Assembly (NCBI RefSeq): GCF_003672135.1
Contig: NC_039517.1
Span: forward strand, 11,308,601 to 11,372,600
Source: Ooceraea biroi
Lineage: Eukaryota; Arthropoda; Insecta; Hymenoptera; Formicidae
Direction: 5' to 3'
DNA: 64,000 nt
Both the position numbers and the translations under genes were made by a program. Positions 1 to 9,635 of this stretch are shown piece by piece. The notes under the pieces are model-generated. The model saw only the letters and a program-made list of their open reading frames with translations. It did not search any database and was not told where the DNA came from. The stretch's first letter is position 1, and each line of letters starts with the position of its first letter.

Positions 1-186
1 GCTACGTGAAAAGAAAGAACCATTTTCCTAGCGACCGGCCAGCGGCAGTGCTTGATTGTCGGATTTATCAAAGCCCTTCAATAATCTCTATCGAGACTTC
101 TTATAAAACCGCTACAGTATTGATTTATTATTTTCCTTTTAGAAAGCGACTTTTCATGTAAAACTAAAGCTTTGAGGTATTTTTAC

Positions 187-220
187 GCTTGAGAAGGACC
201 GAAATAGTTAGGTCGAAACG
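187..220 (+). ncRNA. hammerhead-ribozyme-like motif 1 (degenerate)
   Basis: A CTTGAGAA segment is followed by a short helix (GACC pairing with GGTC around a 10-nt loop) and then GAAAC. This matches the order of the CUGANGA - stem II - GAAA core found in hammerhead ribozymes of Penelope-like retroelements. The first core box is poorly conserved, so cleavage activity is doubtful. Three similar motifs lie elsewhere in the window. Confidence 0.3.
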
Positions 221-1190
221 GGATGATCCCAGTTGCGCACAGAATAAATCGGATACAGCAGGTTTAGTGAATCGGACACGGACCCAATCGGATACAATAA
301 GAAACGGACACACTGCGTGTGGAATCGGACACAGTGATAATCGTACACAACGCTAATCGGACACAGTGGCAATCGGACACATTGTCAATCGGACACAGTG
401 CCAATTGCGCACAGTAGGAAACGGACACACAGTGGTTGCAATCGGACACAGTAGGAAACGGACACACGATGGTTGCAAACGGACACAGTAGGAAATGGAC
501 ACATGTTCCGTGACAGTTTTCCTAACCTGGAAATGTTACTTTTAAGGACTTTTCTATTTTTATTTCTTTATATGGCGTAGCGATACTTACTTTGCGCATA
601 CGTGCGATATTTAATAAATTTCGGAAGCATATGCTGAGAGTATATGAAGCGAGGTTCCACGCAAAACAAAGTTTTACATTGTAACTTCCATGCAGTACTT
701 TTGGTCACCCCAAAGTTTTGTCATTTTTTTTTATGTGGAAGAGTACTAGGTGACGGGCGAAGCCCGTCTCCTCGTGCTCTTCCACCCAAGCATATACTTT
801 CCTAGTATAAAAAATTAATAATATTAAAGTAAGAAAGTTTATACTGGGAAAGTATCCACACTGTATCCACGCATGTACTTTGCAAGACAAAGCAATGTTT
901 ACTCTACATCTAATTTTGACTCTTCCTTATTAGAATGAAACTGTCACGGAACATGTGTCCGTTTTCTACTGTGTCCGTTTGCAACCATCGTATGTCCGTT
1001 TCCTACTGTGTCCGATTACAACCACAGTGTGTCCATTTCCTATTGTGTCCGATTGCAACCACTGTGTGTCCGTTTCCTACTGTGCACAATTGGCACTGTG
1101 TCCGATTGACAATGTGTCCGATTGACAATGTGTCAGATTGCCACTGTGTCCGATTAGCGTTATGTACGATTATATTTCAGGCCTCGTTCT
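218..1190. mobile_element. foldback-type element 1 with tandem-array inverted arms
   Basis: The left arm (about 240-515) is a degenerate direct array of a unit close to AATCGGACACAGTGG. The right arm (about 942-1170) holds the same unit in the opposite orientation. The two arms would form a long interrupted hairpin. The ~420-bp centre includes a local hairpin at 735-783 around a GACGGGCGAAGCCCGTC core. No transposase is visible and no clear target duplication was found. A second element with the same unit lies at 39743-40573. Open frames across the arrays (such as 264-467 and 935-1249) are repeat artefacts rich in Cys, Val and Ser. Confidence 0.55.
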
Positions 1191-1374
1191 CAAGATTACA
1201 ACACGTAGTACCTCTTCGAGGTGCTAGGAGCTACAACATTCAGATTTGAAATTCCCGCTCTGGGAGCCGTTCCCGCCTTACTTCATTACTTTTCGTTGTG
1301 CGCGAGGAGTCACTTCGTTTCAGTAAATTTTCTTCATTTTGCGTATTTTCGTTCTTCCGTTGTGATATACAATC

Positions 1375-1557
1375 ATGCCAAAAAGGCACAGGAAGTCGGC
1401 TGATACCGACTCTATCGAAAAATTAAAGAAAAAGATCTGTAAATATCAAAAGAAGCTGGAAACTCGTCAGCAAACAGCTTTTGAGGTTAGATCTTCTCAG
1501 AGTACCCTGGAAACAGACCAGGAAATAATGAGTCCGCAAGTGAACTTCGGTAAGTAA
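1375..1557 (+). CDS. short basic, coiled-coil-like ORF ending at a splice donor
   Basis: A 60-residue ORF begins MPKRHRKS and continues as a Lys/Glu-rich stretch (about residues 15-35) that could form a short helix. Near its end the reading frame runs into GTAAGT, a canonical 5' splice site, and a pyrimidine-rich stretch ending in CAG follows within about 40 bp. It may be the first coding exon of a retroelement gag-like gene, a suggestion made only from the basic N-terminus. No domain is recognised and a chance ORF cannot be excluded. Confidence 0.25.
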   Translation: MPKRHRKSADTDSIEKLKKKICKYQKKLETRQQTAFEVRSSQSTLETDQEIMSPQVNFGK

Positions 1558-2257
1558 AGTTTTTCTTCTTCAGTGAGCTTACACATGAGGTAAGACAGAC
1601 TGGATGCATGAGAGGCTTGCAACATGGCAAGAGAGGAACCGTTAGGTTAACCTCAGAATACCAGTGAGCTTACACTGGAGGTAGACTGTCGCCCTTCTTG
1701 TTAATATCGATACAAAGATTACTTACTTGCAAAGATTATGATTGCTTTTATTAATAATTCTACAAACGCGCATTGTGCAGTGTAACATTTTCTTTTTCTT
1801 AATATTCAAAGTGAACATTTTTTATTTTTATTCATTTTTATACATGAAACGCAATACATTGTGATACATAAAACGCAAGCTGTCAGATGACATTTCTTTC
1901 AGAAATCTGTTCTCAATTTCATATCCTACATACAAAATTATAATTATCAAACAGTAGATATGTACAGCCTTGGCCAAAAGTATTTGCCACCCCCCTCAGT
2001 TCTTAGAAATGTAACTTCTTTTGACTCTAATCAACTATTTTGTATATTGTTACGTATCGGCACGCTAAACTGAATAACCTAAACAAAGCATCACATCATA
2101 AACACGCAGGAACAAGTCGCGACACGTTTACAGTAGTAAACTTGAATTTTGCTTGTAAGTATTTAGTTTATTGCGGACACTCGAAGTGTGCACATTGCTC
2201 AATAATCTCCAACTTATAGTGGCTTACTCTAAAGAATAATATTATTTTTCTACAAAA

Positions 2258-3405
2258 ATGCCAAAAACGTGCGAATTGGATTTAGCTAAACGTTTGAAAA
2301 TATAATTACTTTTTGAGGAAGGAAAAAATAAAACACAAATCGCAAAAATAATGAAATGTCCTCATAGTACTGTAAGATACACCATAAATCGTTATAGAAA
2401 GACTGAACGTCATGAAAACTTAAAAAGAAGTGGAAGAAAACGCATCACAAGTGCGAGAGAAGACCGGCAGTTGGTACGCACTTCTTTAAAAAATCGGAAA
2501 AAGACGTCTTCTGAGCTGACTGCTGACTTATTCAGAAGCACTAAGTAAAGTTTCTGCCAGAACAGTAAGGAGAAGGCTTCAAAATGCCGGGCTCAAAGTC
2601 TGCAAAGCTAGGAAGAAACCCTGGCTGTCAGATAAGAATAAAAAGAAGCGCTTACAGTGGTGTATGGAACATAAAAATTTCACTGAGGAGGATTGGTCGA
2701 ATATCGTGTGGTCGGACGAGTCTAACTTCGAGGTATATTCATTTTATGAATCCTAATTTATTTGAAACACATTATAATAACAGAGGAACAAGTAAAATTA
2801 TTATTAGTTGTCCTTTAGAAGTTTAATGATTTTTGTAATAAGTTCAGGTGTTTAGTACCGCAGGTGCAACCTATGTCAGACGCAGAGTGGGCGAAGAATA
2901 CAAGCCAGAATGTGTGATACCAACCATAAAACACGGAGAAGGAAGTATAATGGTGTGGGGTTGCATGTCGGCACATGGAGTGGCCGAAATCGTGGTGTGT
3001 GAGGGCCGAATGGATTCAAAAAAATACATCCAAGTATTGGAAACTGCGCTAGAACCGTCTTTTAATAAAATGTTCGGTGATATCAACATGGATAGCGTCC
3101 GTTTCCAGCAAAACAACGCGCCGTGTCACAAGTCGCGAGTGACGATGAAGTGATTCTCAGATAATGAGGTTGAGCTCCTGGATTGGCCCCCTCAGTCACC
3201 GGACCTCAACCCCATTGAACATCTTTGGTCGATATTGAAGCGCAAGATTAGGGAACACTCTATCACATCAAAGGAATCACTAAAAAATGTTTTGATTCAA
3301 GAGTGGCAGGCAATTACTCCACAAGAATGTCGACGCTTAGTGTCGAGTTTACCAAAAAGAATAACTGCTGTTGTTAAAGCAAAAGGTTTCTCTACAAAAT
3401 ATTAA
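2258..3405 (+). pseudogene. Tc1-like transposase, inactivated, with one probable intron
   Basis: A DDE transposase meant to cut and paste the surrounding element. The N-terminus shows a helix-turn-helix (FEEGKNKTQIAKIM...STVRYTI). The catalytic domain has WSDESNFE (first Asp), then a block reading QQNNAPCH, where the family normally has QQDNAPCH, and NPIEHLWSILKRKI (Glu). The second catalytic Asp is therefore Asn. Further damage includes TAA about 15 codons after the start, a frameshift near 2545 and TGA at 3151-3153. A GT...AG intron of 115 bp (2733-2847) interrupts the gene; removing it joins NFE to VFSTAG in frame. The start at 2258 (MPKTCELDLAKRLK) suits the family. Confidence 0.85.
2733..2847 (+). 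other. probable spliceosomal intron inside the Tc1 transposase
   Basis: It starts GTATAT after ...TTCGAG and ends TTCAG before GTGTTT. The 115-bp segment is A+T-rich, contains stops and has no counterpart in ordinary Tc1 transposases. Its removal restores the conserved stretch following WSDESNFE. Confidence 0.65.
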
Positions 3406-3724
3406 TTTACTATAATAAATATTCCCATTTTAATCAACTGGTATGGTTTATTTAACATGAATGTAAAATAATTTAAAGTTATTGAGGTTTCATATAGGTG
3501 GCAAATATTTTTGGCCAAGGCTGTAGTTAGCAAATAATATGTACTTATTTTACAATTATTTAACATAAGCAGCTACTATTGCTAATATCCAATACAACTC
3601 ATTCAAATACACTTTAAACGTTTTATTAAAATAATTCGAAGGAGCAAGGAACAAATAATAAATAATTTGAAGGAACAAGGAACAAATAATAAATAATTAA
3701 TTGCACAATTAATTAACATGAACA

Positions 3725-4174
3725 TTACAATAAGTGTTCAAATTGAGCACCATTCGCATCAATACAAATTCTTGCGCGTCGCAATAAACTTTGTTGCGCA
3801 TTGCGTATCATTTCGGGAGATATGCTCGCAACTGCTTCGACAATGCGATGATGTAATTCCTCCCGATTGCGCACTGGCTCCCGATAAATAAAATTTTTTA
3901 AATGTCCCCAGAGGAAGAAATCGAGAGGAGTTAAATCGAGTGATCTCGCTGGCCAGTGTTGTGGTCCACCGCGTCCTATCCATCTATTTGGATAAGTTGC
4001 ATCCAGAAAACGCCAAACATTTCTGGACGAATGCGTTGGTGCACCATCGTGTTGGTAAATCATGTTTCTTCTAATGTGCAATGGAACATTTTCTAATAAA
4101 ATCGGTAAATTGTGTTCTAAAAAATCCCGATAAATTTCACCATTTACCCTAGGAGGTAGTTCAAATGGTCCAAT
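3725..4174 (-). pseudogene. mariner-type transposase exon 2, left palindrome arm
   Basis: This is the C-terminal half of a mariner-superfamily transposase: IGPFELPP at the exon start, YQHDGAPTH (second catalytic Asp), then WPARSLDLTPLDFFLWG (third Asp), ending FEHLL and a stop. I count 36 residues between the two Asp residues. The exon begins directly after a pyrimidine-AG splice acceptor. The 5' half of the gene (HTH and first catalytic Asp) is absent, because the palindrome centre lies in what would be the intron. It is a fragment that cannot encode an active enzyme, yet its frame is intact. The same exon is repeated in the right arm. Confidence 0.8.
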
Positions 4175-4518
4175 CTGTAATAAAATAAAATTTTAAACTT
4201 ATTATTCTAATAAATGTTCTAATATTATTCTAGTATTCTTTTAAGATAATGATTCAATATACAATTTTAATTTAATTACTATTACATCATATTAAACATG
4301 TTTTGAAATTGCCAATTATTAATTTTACGAAAATGTAACACACATAAAGTTAACAGAAATTTTCGTAAAATTAATAATTGGCAATTTCAAAACATGTTTA
4401 ATATGATGTAATAGTAATTAAATTAAAATTGTATATTGAATCATTATCTTAAAAGAATACTAGAATAATATTAGAACATTTATTAGAATAATAAGTTTAA
4501 AATTTTATTTTATTACAG

Positions 4519-4968
4519 ATTGGACCATTTGAACTACCTCCTAGGGTAAATGGTGAAATTTATCGGGATTTTTTAGAACACAATTTACCGATTTTATTAG
4601 AAAATGTTCCATTGCACATTAGAAGAAACATGATTTACCAACACGATGGTGCACCAACGCATTCGTCCAGAAATGTTTGGCGTTTTCTGGATGCAACTTA
4701 TCCAAATAGATGGATAGGACGCGGTGGACCACAACACTGGCCAGCGAGATCACTCGATTTAACTCCTCTCGATTTCTTCCTCTGGGGACATTTAAAAAAT
4801 TTTATTTATCGGGAGCCAGTGCGCAATCGGGAGGAATTACATCATCGCATTGTCGAAGCAGTTGCGAGCATATCTCCCGAAATGATACGCAATGCGCAAC
4901 AAAGTTTATTGCGACGCGCAAGAATTTGTATTGATGCGAATGGTGCTCAATTTGAACACTTATTGTAA
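4519..4968 (+). pseudogene. mariner-type transposase exon 2, right palindrome arm
   Basis: Mirror copy of the exon at 3725-4174, with an identical predicted protein over its last 118 residues. TTTTATTACAG immediately before 4519 is a good 3' splice site, and IGPFE is the first exon sequence. A related element at 58125-59268 has an intron at exactly this IGPFE boundary, so the acceptor is probably genuine. It contains HDGAPTH and PARSLDLTPLDFFLWG. There is no upstream exon. Confidence 0.8.
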
Positions 4969-5441
4969 TGTTCATGTTAATTAATTGTGCAATTAATTAT
5001 TTATTATTTGTTCCTTGTTCCTTCAAATTATTTATTATTTGTTCCTTGCTCCTTCGAATTATTTTAATAAAACGTTTAAAGTGTATTTGAATGAGTTGTA
5101 TTGGATATTAGCAATAGTAGCTGCTTATGTTAAATAATTGTAAAATAAGTACATATTATTTGCTAACTACATATCTACTGTTTGATAACTATAATTTTGT
5201 ATGTAGGATATGAAATTGAGAACAGATTTCTGAAAGAAATGTCATCTGACAGCTTGCGTTTTATGTATCACAATGTATTGCGTTTCATGTATAAAAATGA
5301 ATAAAAATAAAAAATGTTTACTTTGAATATTAAGAAAAAGAAAATGTTACACTGCACAATGCGCGTTTGTAGAATTATTAATAAAAGCAATCATAATCTT
5401 TGCAAGTAAGTATCTTTGTATCGATATTAACAAGAAGGGCG

Positions 5442-6284
5442 ACAATCAGTTCTCGTCTTTAGCACTGTGCGTTGTGCCACGTCTGAGTGCGCCAACTTTA
5501 GGCGGTCTGATTCGCTAACTATAAGTACTAATAATTTAAAAACTATTATAGCCTCGACATTTTAGTATTAGAATTTTCGCCCTAAAATTACCTCAGGTAT
5601 CTACCCTTAAGCGTTGATCCGAGCTTTACGGAACACCCTGTATATGTATAGAAATAGCTTGAAATCAGTCATTTTGTAAATTATTAGCGTTTATATTTTT
5701 AATCGTATATAATTGGTATTAATTTTATTAAATTAAATCTTGCAGTTTACCTAGCAGTATTCCTGTAAAAATGTAATTTCGTCGTGAGTCAATCTCTGCA
5801 AATTACAAAAGTCTAGACATTGATTGATTTTTTTCAGATCCATCTTTTAACAACTCTACTAGTTGGAACATAGAATCAAAAGTAAAATTCCATCTATTAA
5901 GAAAAAATGGATTTAAAAACTTGTTTGTCTTATTTTAAGAGAAAATTAAAGTTAAATAAAAGTATAAAAAATCATTGTACCTTGTAATAACAGAAGTCTT
6001 TAAATAAACACCACAGATTTCTTTAATTCTATCTGCTACTTGGATAGACTGGTTTTGCTGACTCCACAGTTTTGACAATTTGGCACATTTCGTTCTATAT
6101 TTTTCTCTTGTACAACGAATCATTGTCTAAAGCTTTTTCCGTATCTTTCACAGCAATAAAATTCAATGTGTGACTGACACATTTACCTAAAAGTCAAGTT
6201 AGTTGTCATCGATATTTCATCAATAATGAAAAGAATAACATTTTTTAGGTCTGCACGTAAAACTTTCAATACGTGATCAGACAA
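5442..6284. other. no gene seen; contains a repeat terminus
   Basis: About 5560-5642 resembles the end of the ACAGGGTGTCCCAGACC-type repeats (CCTCAGGTATCTACCC ... ACACCCTGTATAT), but no matching start was found. The rest is A+T-rich with no supported coding sequence. Confidence 0.4.
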
Positions 6285-7017
6285 TTATTTATACTTAAGA
6301 GTATGACTATGTTCAACTGGCAATTGAAGTAATCTATGAACCGTCAAACCATTAATATTAAAAGTCGTAATACCAGTAGGTGCAGTAATAGCGGTATCCT
6401 TGTTCATATGTTGTTTTATCCAGAATTTAATAGTTTTAATTAAGAAACTTTTTCCAGTACCACCTTCTCCACTAATATACAATCGTAATAGTGATTGATC
6501 TGATTGTATAATACTGATAACTTTATCAAATACTCTTTTTTGATACATATTCAAGTTAACAATCATCTAACATACATCGATTTCTTTATCAATTTTATCA
6601 TTAAGATTCTTAAAATCTTCCATTGCATCACCAGCTTCTATATTTTGAGCACCTATAGGATTTTTAGGATCATCTTGTGATATATGTTGTTTTTCTAAAT
6701 TCTCATCTAAACATTGCTGAACTAATTGTTTTGCATTTTCAAATGCTTTTTGCAAATCTTCTAGTTTCTCATGATATTGTAAACCTTCTGTAACATATAA
6801 TTTTATTTTGTGAAATGATTCTGCATAAATGTCACTTTCATTTTTAAGATCCTCTAGCGTTCGCCATGGTTGAAACATAAGCAATAATGAAAAAAAATAT
6901 TTTTCTGGTTGTATATTAACATCAAACTTATAATGATTAATAAGATATTTACATTGGCGTTGTTTTATATAATAATTATGTATAAGTAAATAAAACTTCT
7001 TAATGTCCAACCATACT
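6285..7017 (-). pseudogene. Helitron-type Pif1-like helicase fragment
   Basis: The minus-strand frame holds NIQPEKYFFSLLLMFQPWR, typical of the region before the helicase in Helitron Rep/Hel proteins. About 130 residues on comes MYQKRVFDKVISII and a Walker A loop, GEGGTGKSFLIKTI, followed by ITAPTGI. Such proteins unwind DNA during rolling-circle transposition. The two parts share one frame but are separated by a TAG at about 6566. The frame ends soon after motif Ia, so most of the helicase and all of the Rep domain are missing. The upstream end abuts a hammerhead-like sequence, which suggests another element broke it. Confidence 0.75.
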
Positions 7018-7041
7018 GGCCATGTATTTAATATTAACGTA

Positions 7042-7084
7042 GTCACAACGTTTCGACCATGGGTTTTGGTCCTCTTCAAGTGAC
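7042..7084 (-). ncRNA. hammerhead-ribozyme-like motif 2
   Basis: On the minus strand, a closing helix GTCAC/GTGAC encloses TTGAAGA, a stem GGACC...GGTC and then GAAAC. This is the hammerhead order. The first box has U in place of the invariant C of CUGANGA, so it may be inactive. No Penelope ORF lies next to it; it is probably a stray terminal repeat. Confidence 0.4.
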
Positions 7085-7202
7085 AATAACTCTATTAAAT
7101 GTGACGCAACGATTACTTCATAACACAAAAACTCAAATACAATTATGTGATAAATGAAAAACTTACATGTAATACACCAAAATAACGAGTAACATGAAAA
7201 CA

Positions 7203-7350
7203 ATGGCCGGTATTCATAGTCGGATCTTATATTTAAGACCGTCTTAAGCTTATCTGCAAATGCTGTATAGATCATTTCATTGGCTACGCAGTATCTGAAG
7301 ATACGCTTAAGACGGTCTTAAATATAAGATCCGATTATGAATACCGGCCA
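7203..7350. mobile_element. small palindromic MITE
   Basis: Inverted arms of about 50 bp begin TGGCCGGTATTCATA and include AAGACCGTCTTAAGC. Total length is about 150 bp with no coding potential. A partial relative (GGCTAGTATTCATAGTC) lies near 17613. Confidence 0.7.
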
Positions 7351-7379
7351 ATGTCAATATGTATAAGTCCATAGAAAAC

Positions 7380-8097
7380 AAACGTGAAATATGTAACTAT
7401 AAAAATCAAGAAATTACAGAAGTGTAGCAGAGACACTCAGAGGAAGAACGTTCCATCTCGACTGTTTAAGTTTCGCGCCTAGTAAGGTTATTACATAGGT
7501 GTGTTTAAAATCCGATAGATGGATATTTTATGTCTGTTAGCGTTTTTCTAGTGAATGGTATTATATTGTTTATGTTTGTTCATCTTTTGTCTATTCCGTT
7601 CCTTTTTCCGTTTTAACAACGTGTAAGCATACTCTCTGTACAGAGACGGTTGTACAATAAGAAATATTAGACTCTCTTCATCTCTTCCGTCTTTCTCACC
7701 TGATCTCCAACAAGAACTAAAAGTAAGAGAACGACGATGACTACCTTCCCTTTGCACATCATATCTTCGTAGAGATGCAGAGGACTTCCTGATTACAGTA
7801 TTAGGCGAGTCAGGATCTGCAGAACTTGAATGTTCCATGGTAATTTGTTTGACAGGTGTAATAGTGAAGTTTATATTAACACAAGATTCATTTGCCATTA
7901 TCGAAGATGGCTCTTTTTTGAAAATTCTCCCTTGCTCTGTGGTGTTAGCTTATGCACTTTTGTTTGTTTCTCTCCTTACAAGGTCTGGCATGAACTTGAA
8001 CAAGGTGTCACATTAGATAAAGCAGACTCACTGTTTGATTCAGAATACTCTTTCTGACTTTCTCCATCTTTATTGTGTGAGGAATGATTCGTTTTAT
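7380..8097. other. unassigned; one weak minus-strand ORF
   Basis: A 116-codon minus-strand ORF (7548-7898) is rich in Ser, Arg and Lys with no recognisable domain. It may belong to the degraded transposon to its right, but nothing proves it is a gene. Confidence 0.25.
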
Positions 8098-9180
8098 TCA
8101 GGATTTTTCCTTCTTACCAGATGTCTGCGTTTGTAGACTTTTTATTTGTTCCAATTTCCGAAGAAGTTCAGAGTGTTTATCAGATAAACCTGAATGAGAG
8201 GCTGTCCCAATAGAGATTTTACTTTCAGAGGTGGATTCATAGGATGAGTCCTTACGACTCTCTTGCAAAACAATGTTAACTTGGGTTTTCTTAGGAAATT
8301 GCTTAGATATAGAGTATTTTGGATAACCGTATGAATCTTTACATGGTGAGAGTATATAGTTCTCAAATAATAGCACTTGAGGCGGTGAAGGTTCTTTTCA
8401 AGCTTATGTTTTATCATCCTTTTGTTTTTCCTACTGTCATCAGAGTCTGATTCTGAGTCTAGTCTTGCTACTCTTCTTCTTTTCCGTAATCCTCGCCCTT
8501 CCACTTCGGATTCATAATTTGTACTTTAACGTAATTTTTACATGCCTGACTAGCCTTCAGGTAGGTGTCTGTAATAAAAGTTTAACATATTGAAACAGGA
8601 AAGTAGAATACGAAATGAGAAATATTCATATTTTGATATATCTATCTTCATAATATGTATTATGCATTGTAAGTTACAAGGTCTAAAGTTCAGACTATGT
8701 ATATTTTCGTAATACTTTATTTATCATTAGTAATTTGCGCGCAATTCATGCAAGTGTAGATGAAAAATTTATTAATTTCAGTTACGCAATGTTATTTGCA
8801 CCGTTATGACAATAGAGCATTTTTCTACTGAAATAAAAAGGCATAAATAATCACAAATAAGTCTATTTATATCGTTTCGCAGATGCCATTGCACTATACA
8901 CTGCACAGAAGTGAAACTTACAATAATATCCTTTGATTTGAATGGGGAATTCTTTCCAATCATTTCCTGAGTCCTTCTCCTTACGTGCTAAAACTCCTGC
9001 ATTCATAGTTTTGGGAGGCCATTTTATTATTCCATTCATATTTGCATCACAAAATTTCATCTATTTACTCAAGCCAACATCATACAGTATTTCATCACTA
9101 TCATCACTATTATCGCTATTATTACCAGACAATTTAAACACAACAAACTGCAAAGAAAAAAGAAGCATTACAAACTAAAA
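8098..9180 (-). pseudogene. accessory ORF of a large transposon, DUF4806-protein-like
   Basis: In minus-strand order: an acidic FVVFKLSGNNSDNSDDSDE stretch, then KWPPK ... GNDWKEFPIQIKGYY (9060-8865). Later come GRGLRKRRRVARLDSESDSDDSR, a basic-acidic linker, and SELLRKLEQIKSLQ near the end. This resembles the N-terminal part of insect proteins of the DUF4806 type, which often accompany transposases. The DUF4806 domain itself is not visible. There is a stop before 9060 and a frameshift near 8380, and intron-like gaps separate the blocks. It lies downstream of, and on the same strand as, the transposase at 9636-11862, as expected for a second gene of one element. Family assignment is from memory and tentative. 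Confidence 0.45.
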
Positions 9181-9635
9181 AGGTAACATTTGCAAAATAT
9201 CAGAGCACAGAAGATAAATCCACTAACCACATCTGAATAATTAGAAATATATATATATAAAATTGCACAGATCTGCTGCAAGCAAGAGTAACAATTCACA
9301 TTCATACAATATTGAATGCACAGCAATATATAGTTCATTTTCACATCACTATTCTAACAAAACTGATTATTTGCATCCTGTATCATACAACATTCAAGGA
9401 AACAAATGAGAGTATTTTAATCGTTTTTTTCAACTAGGAAATTGCAGATATTGGTAATGTATCATATTAGATTGTATTACAGCAAAGGCTGTAATACAAA
9501 ACGGTCTATAAAGAGAAGAAAAAGAATAGAGAAATACGGACACTAGAAGAAGACAAGTATGTGTATGTATGTAGGAGGAGAGGAGGAAACTAAAATTTAG
9601 TTATATACAAAAAAAGAGAACTGAAACAGCAAGAA
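9181..9635. other. no gene seen
   Basis: A+T-rich spacer between the two ORFs of the degraded transposon. No repeat or RNA was recognised. Confidence 0.4.

Larger units (their letters stand above)
1965..3523 (+). mobile_element. Tc1-like DNA transposon, 1.56 kb, inserted at TA
   Basis: The terminal inverted repeats begin CAGCCTTGGCCAAAA at 1965 and end TTTTTGGCCAAGGCTG at 3523. A TA dinucleotide flanks each end (1963-1964 and 3524-3525), the expected Tc1/mariner target duplication. The empty-site sequence survives in the other arm of the surrounding inverted repeat near 5168, which confirms the boundaries exactly. The insertion is younger than that inverted repeat. Confidence 0.92.
1689..5441. 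repeat. large near-perfect inverted repeat with a 24-bp loop
   Basis: The right arm is 4359-5441. The left arm is 4334 back to 3526, continuing at 1963-1689 once the Tc1 insertion at 1965-3523 is removed. The loop is 4335-4358. Each arm is about 1.08 kb. The mariner ORF is identical at protein level in both arms, and the few differences I see are small (for example a 2-bp indel near 1727/5415). Each arm carries exon 2 of a mariner-type transposase reading outward from the centre. The near-identity suggests a recent inverted duplication or an element that moves as a hairpin. Confidence 0.85.

Noticed and set aside
240..515. Short spaced direct repeats resembling a CRISPR array
   Set aside because: Units are degenerate and contiguous, mirrored in the opposite orientation at 942-1170, and the genome is eukaryotic. 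They are foldback arms.
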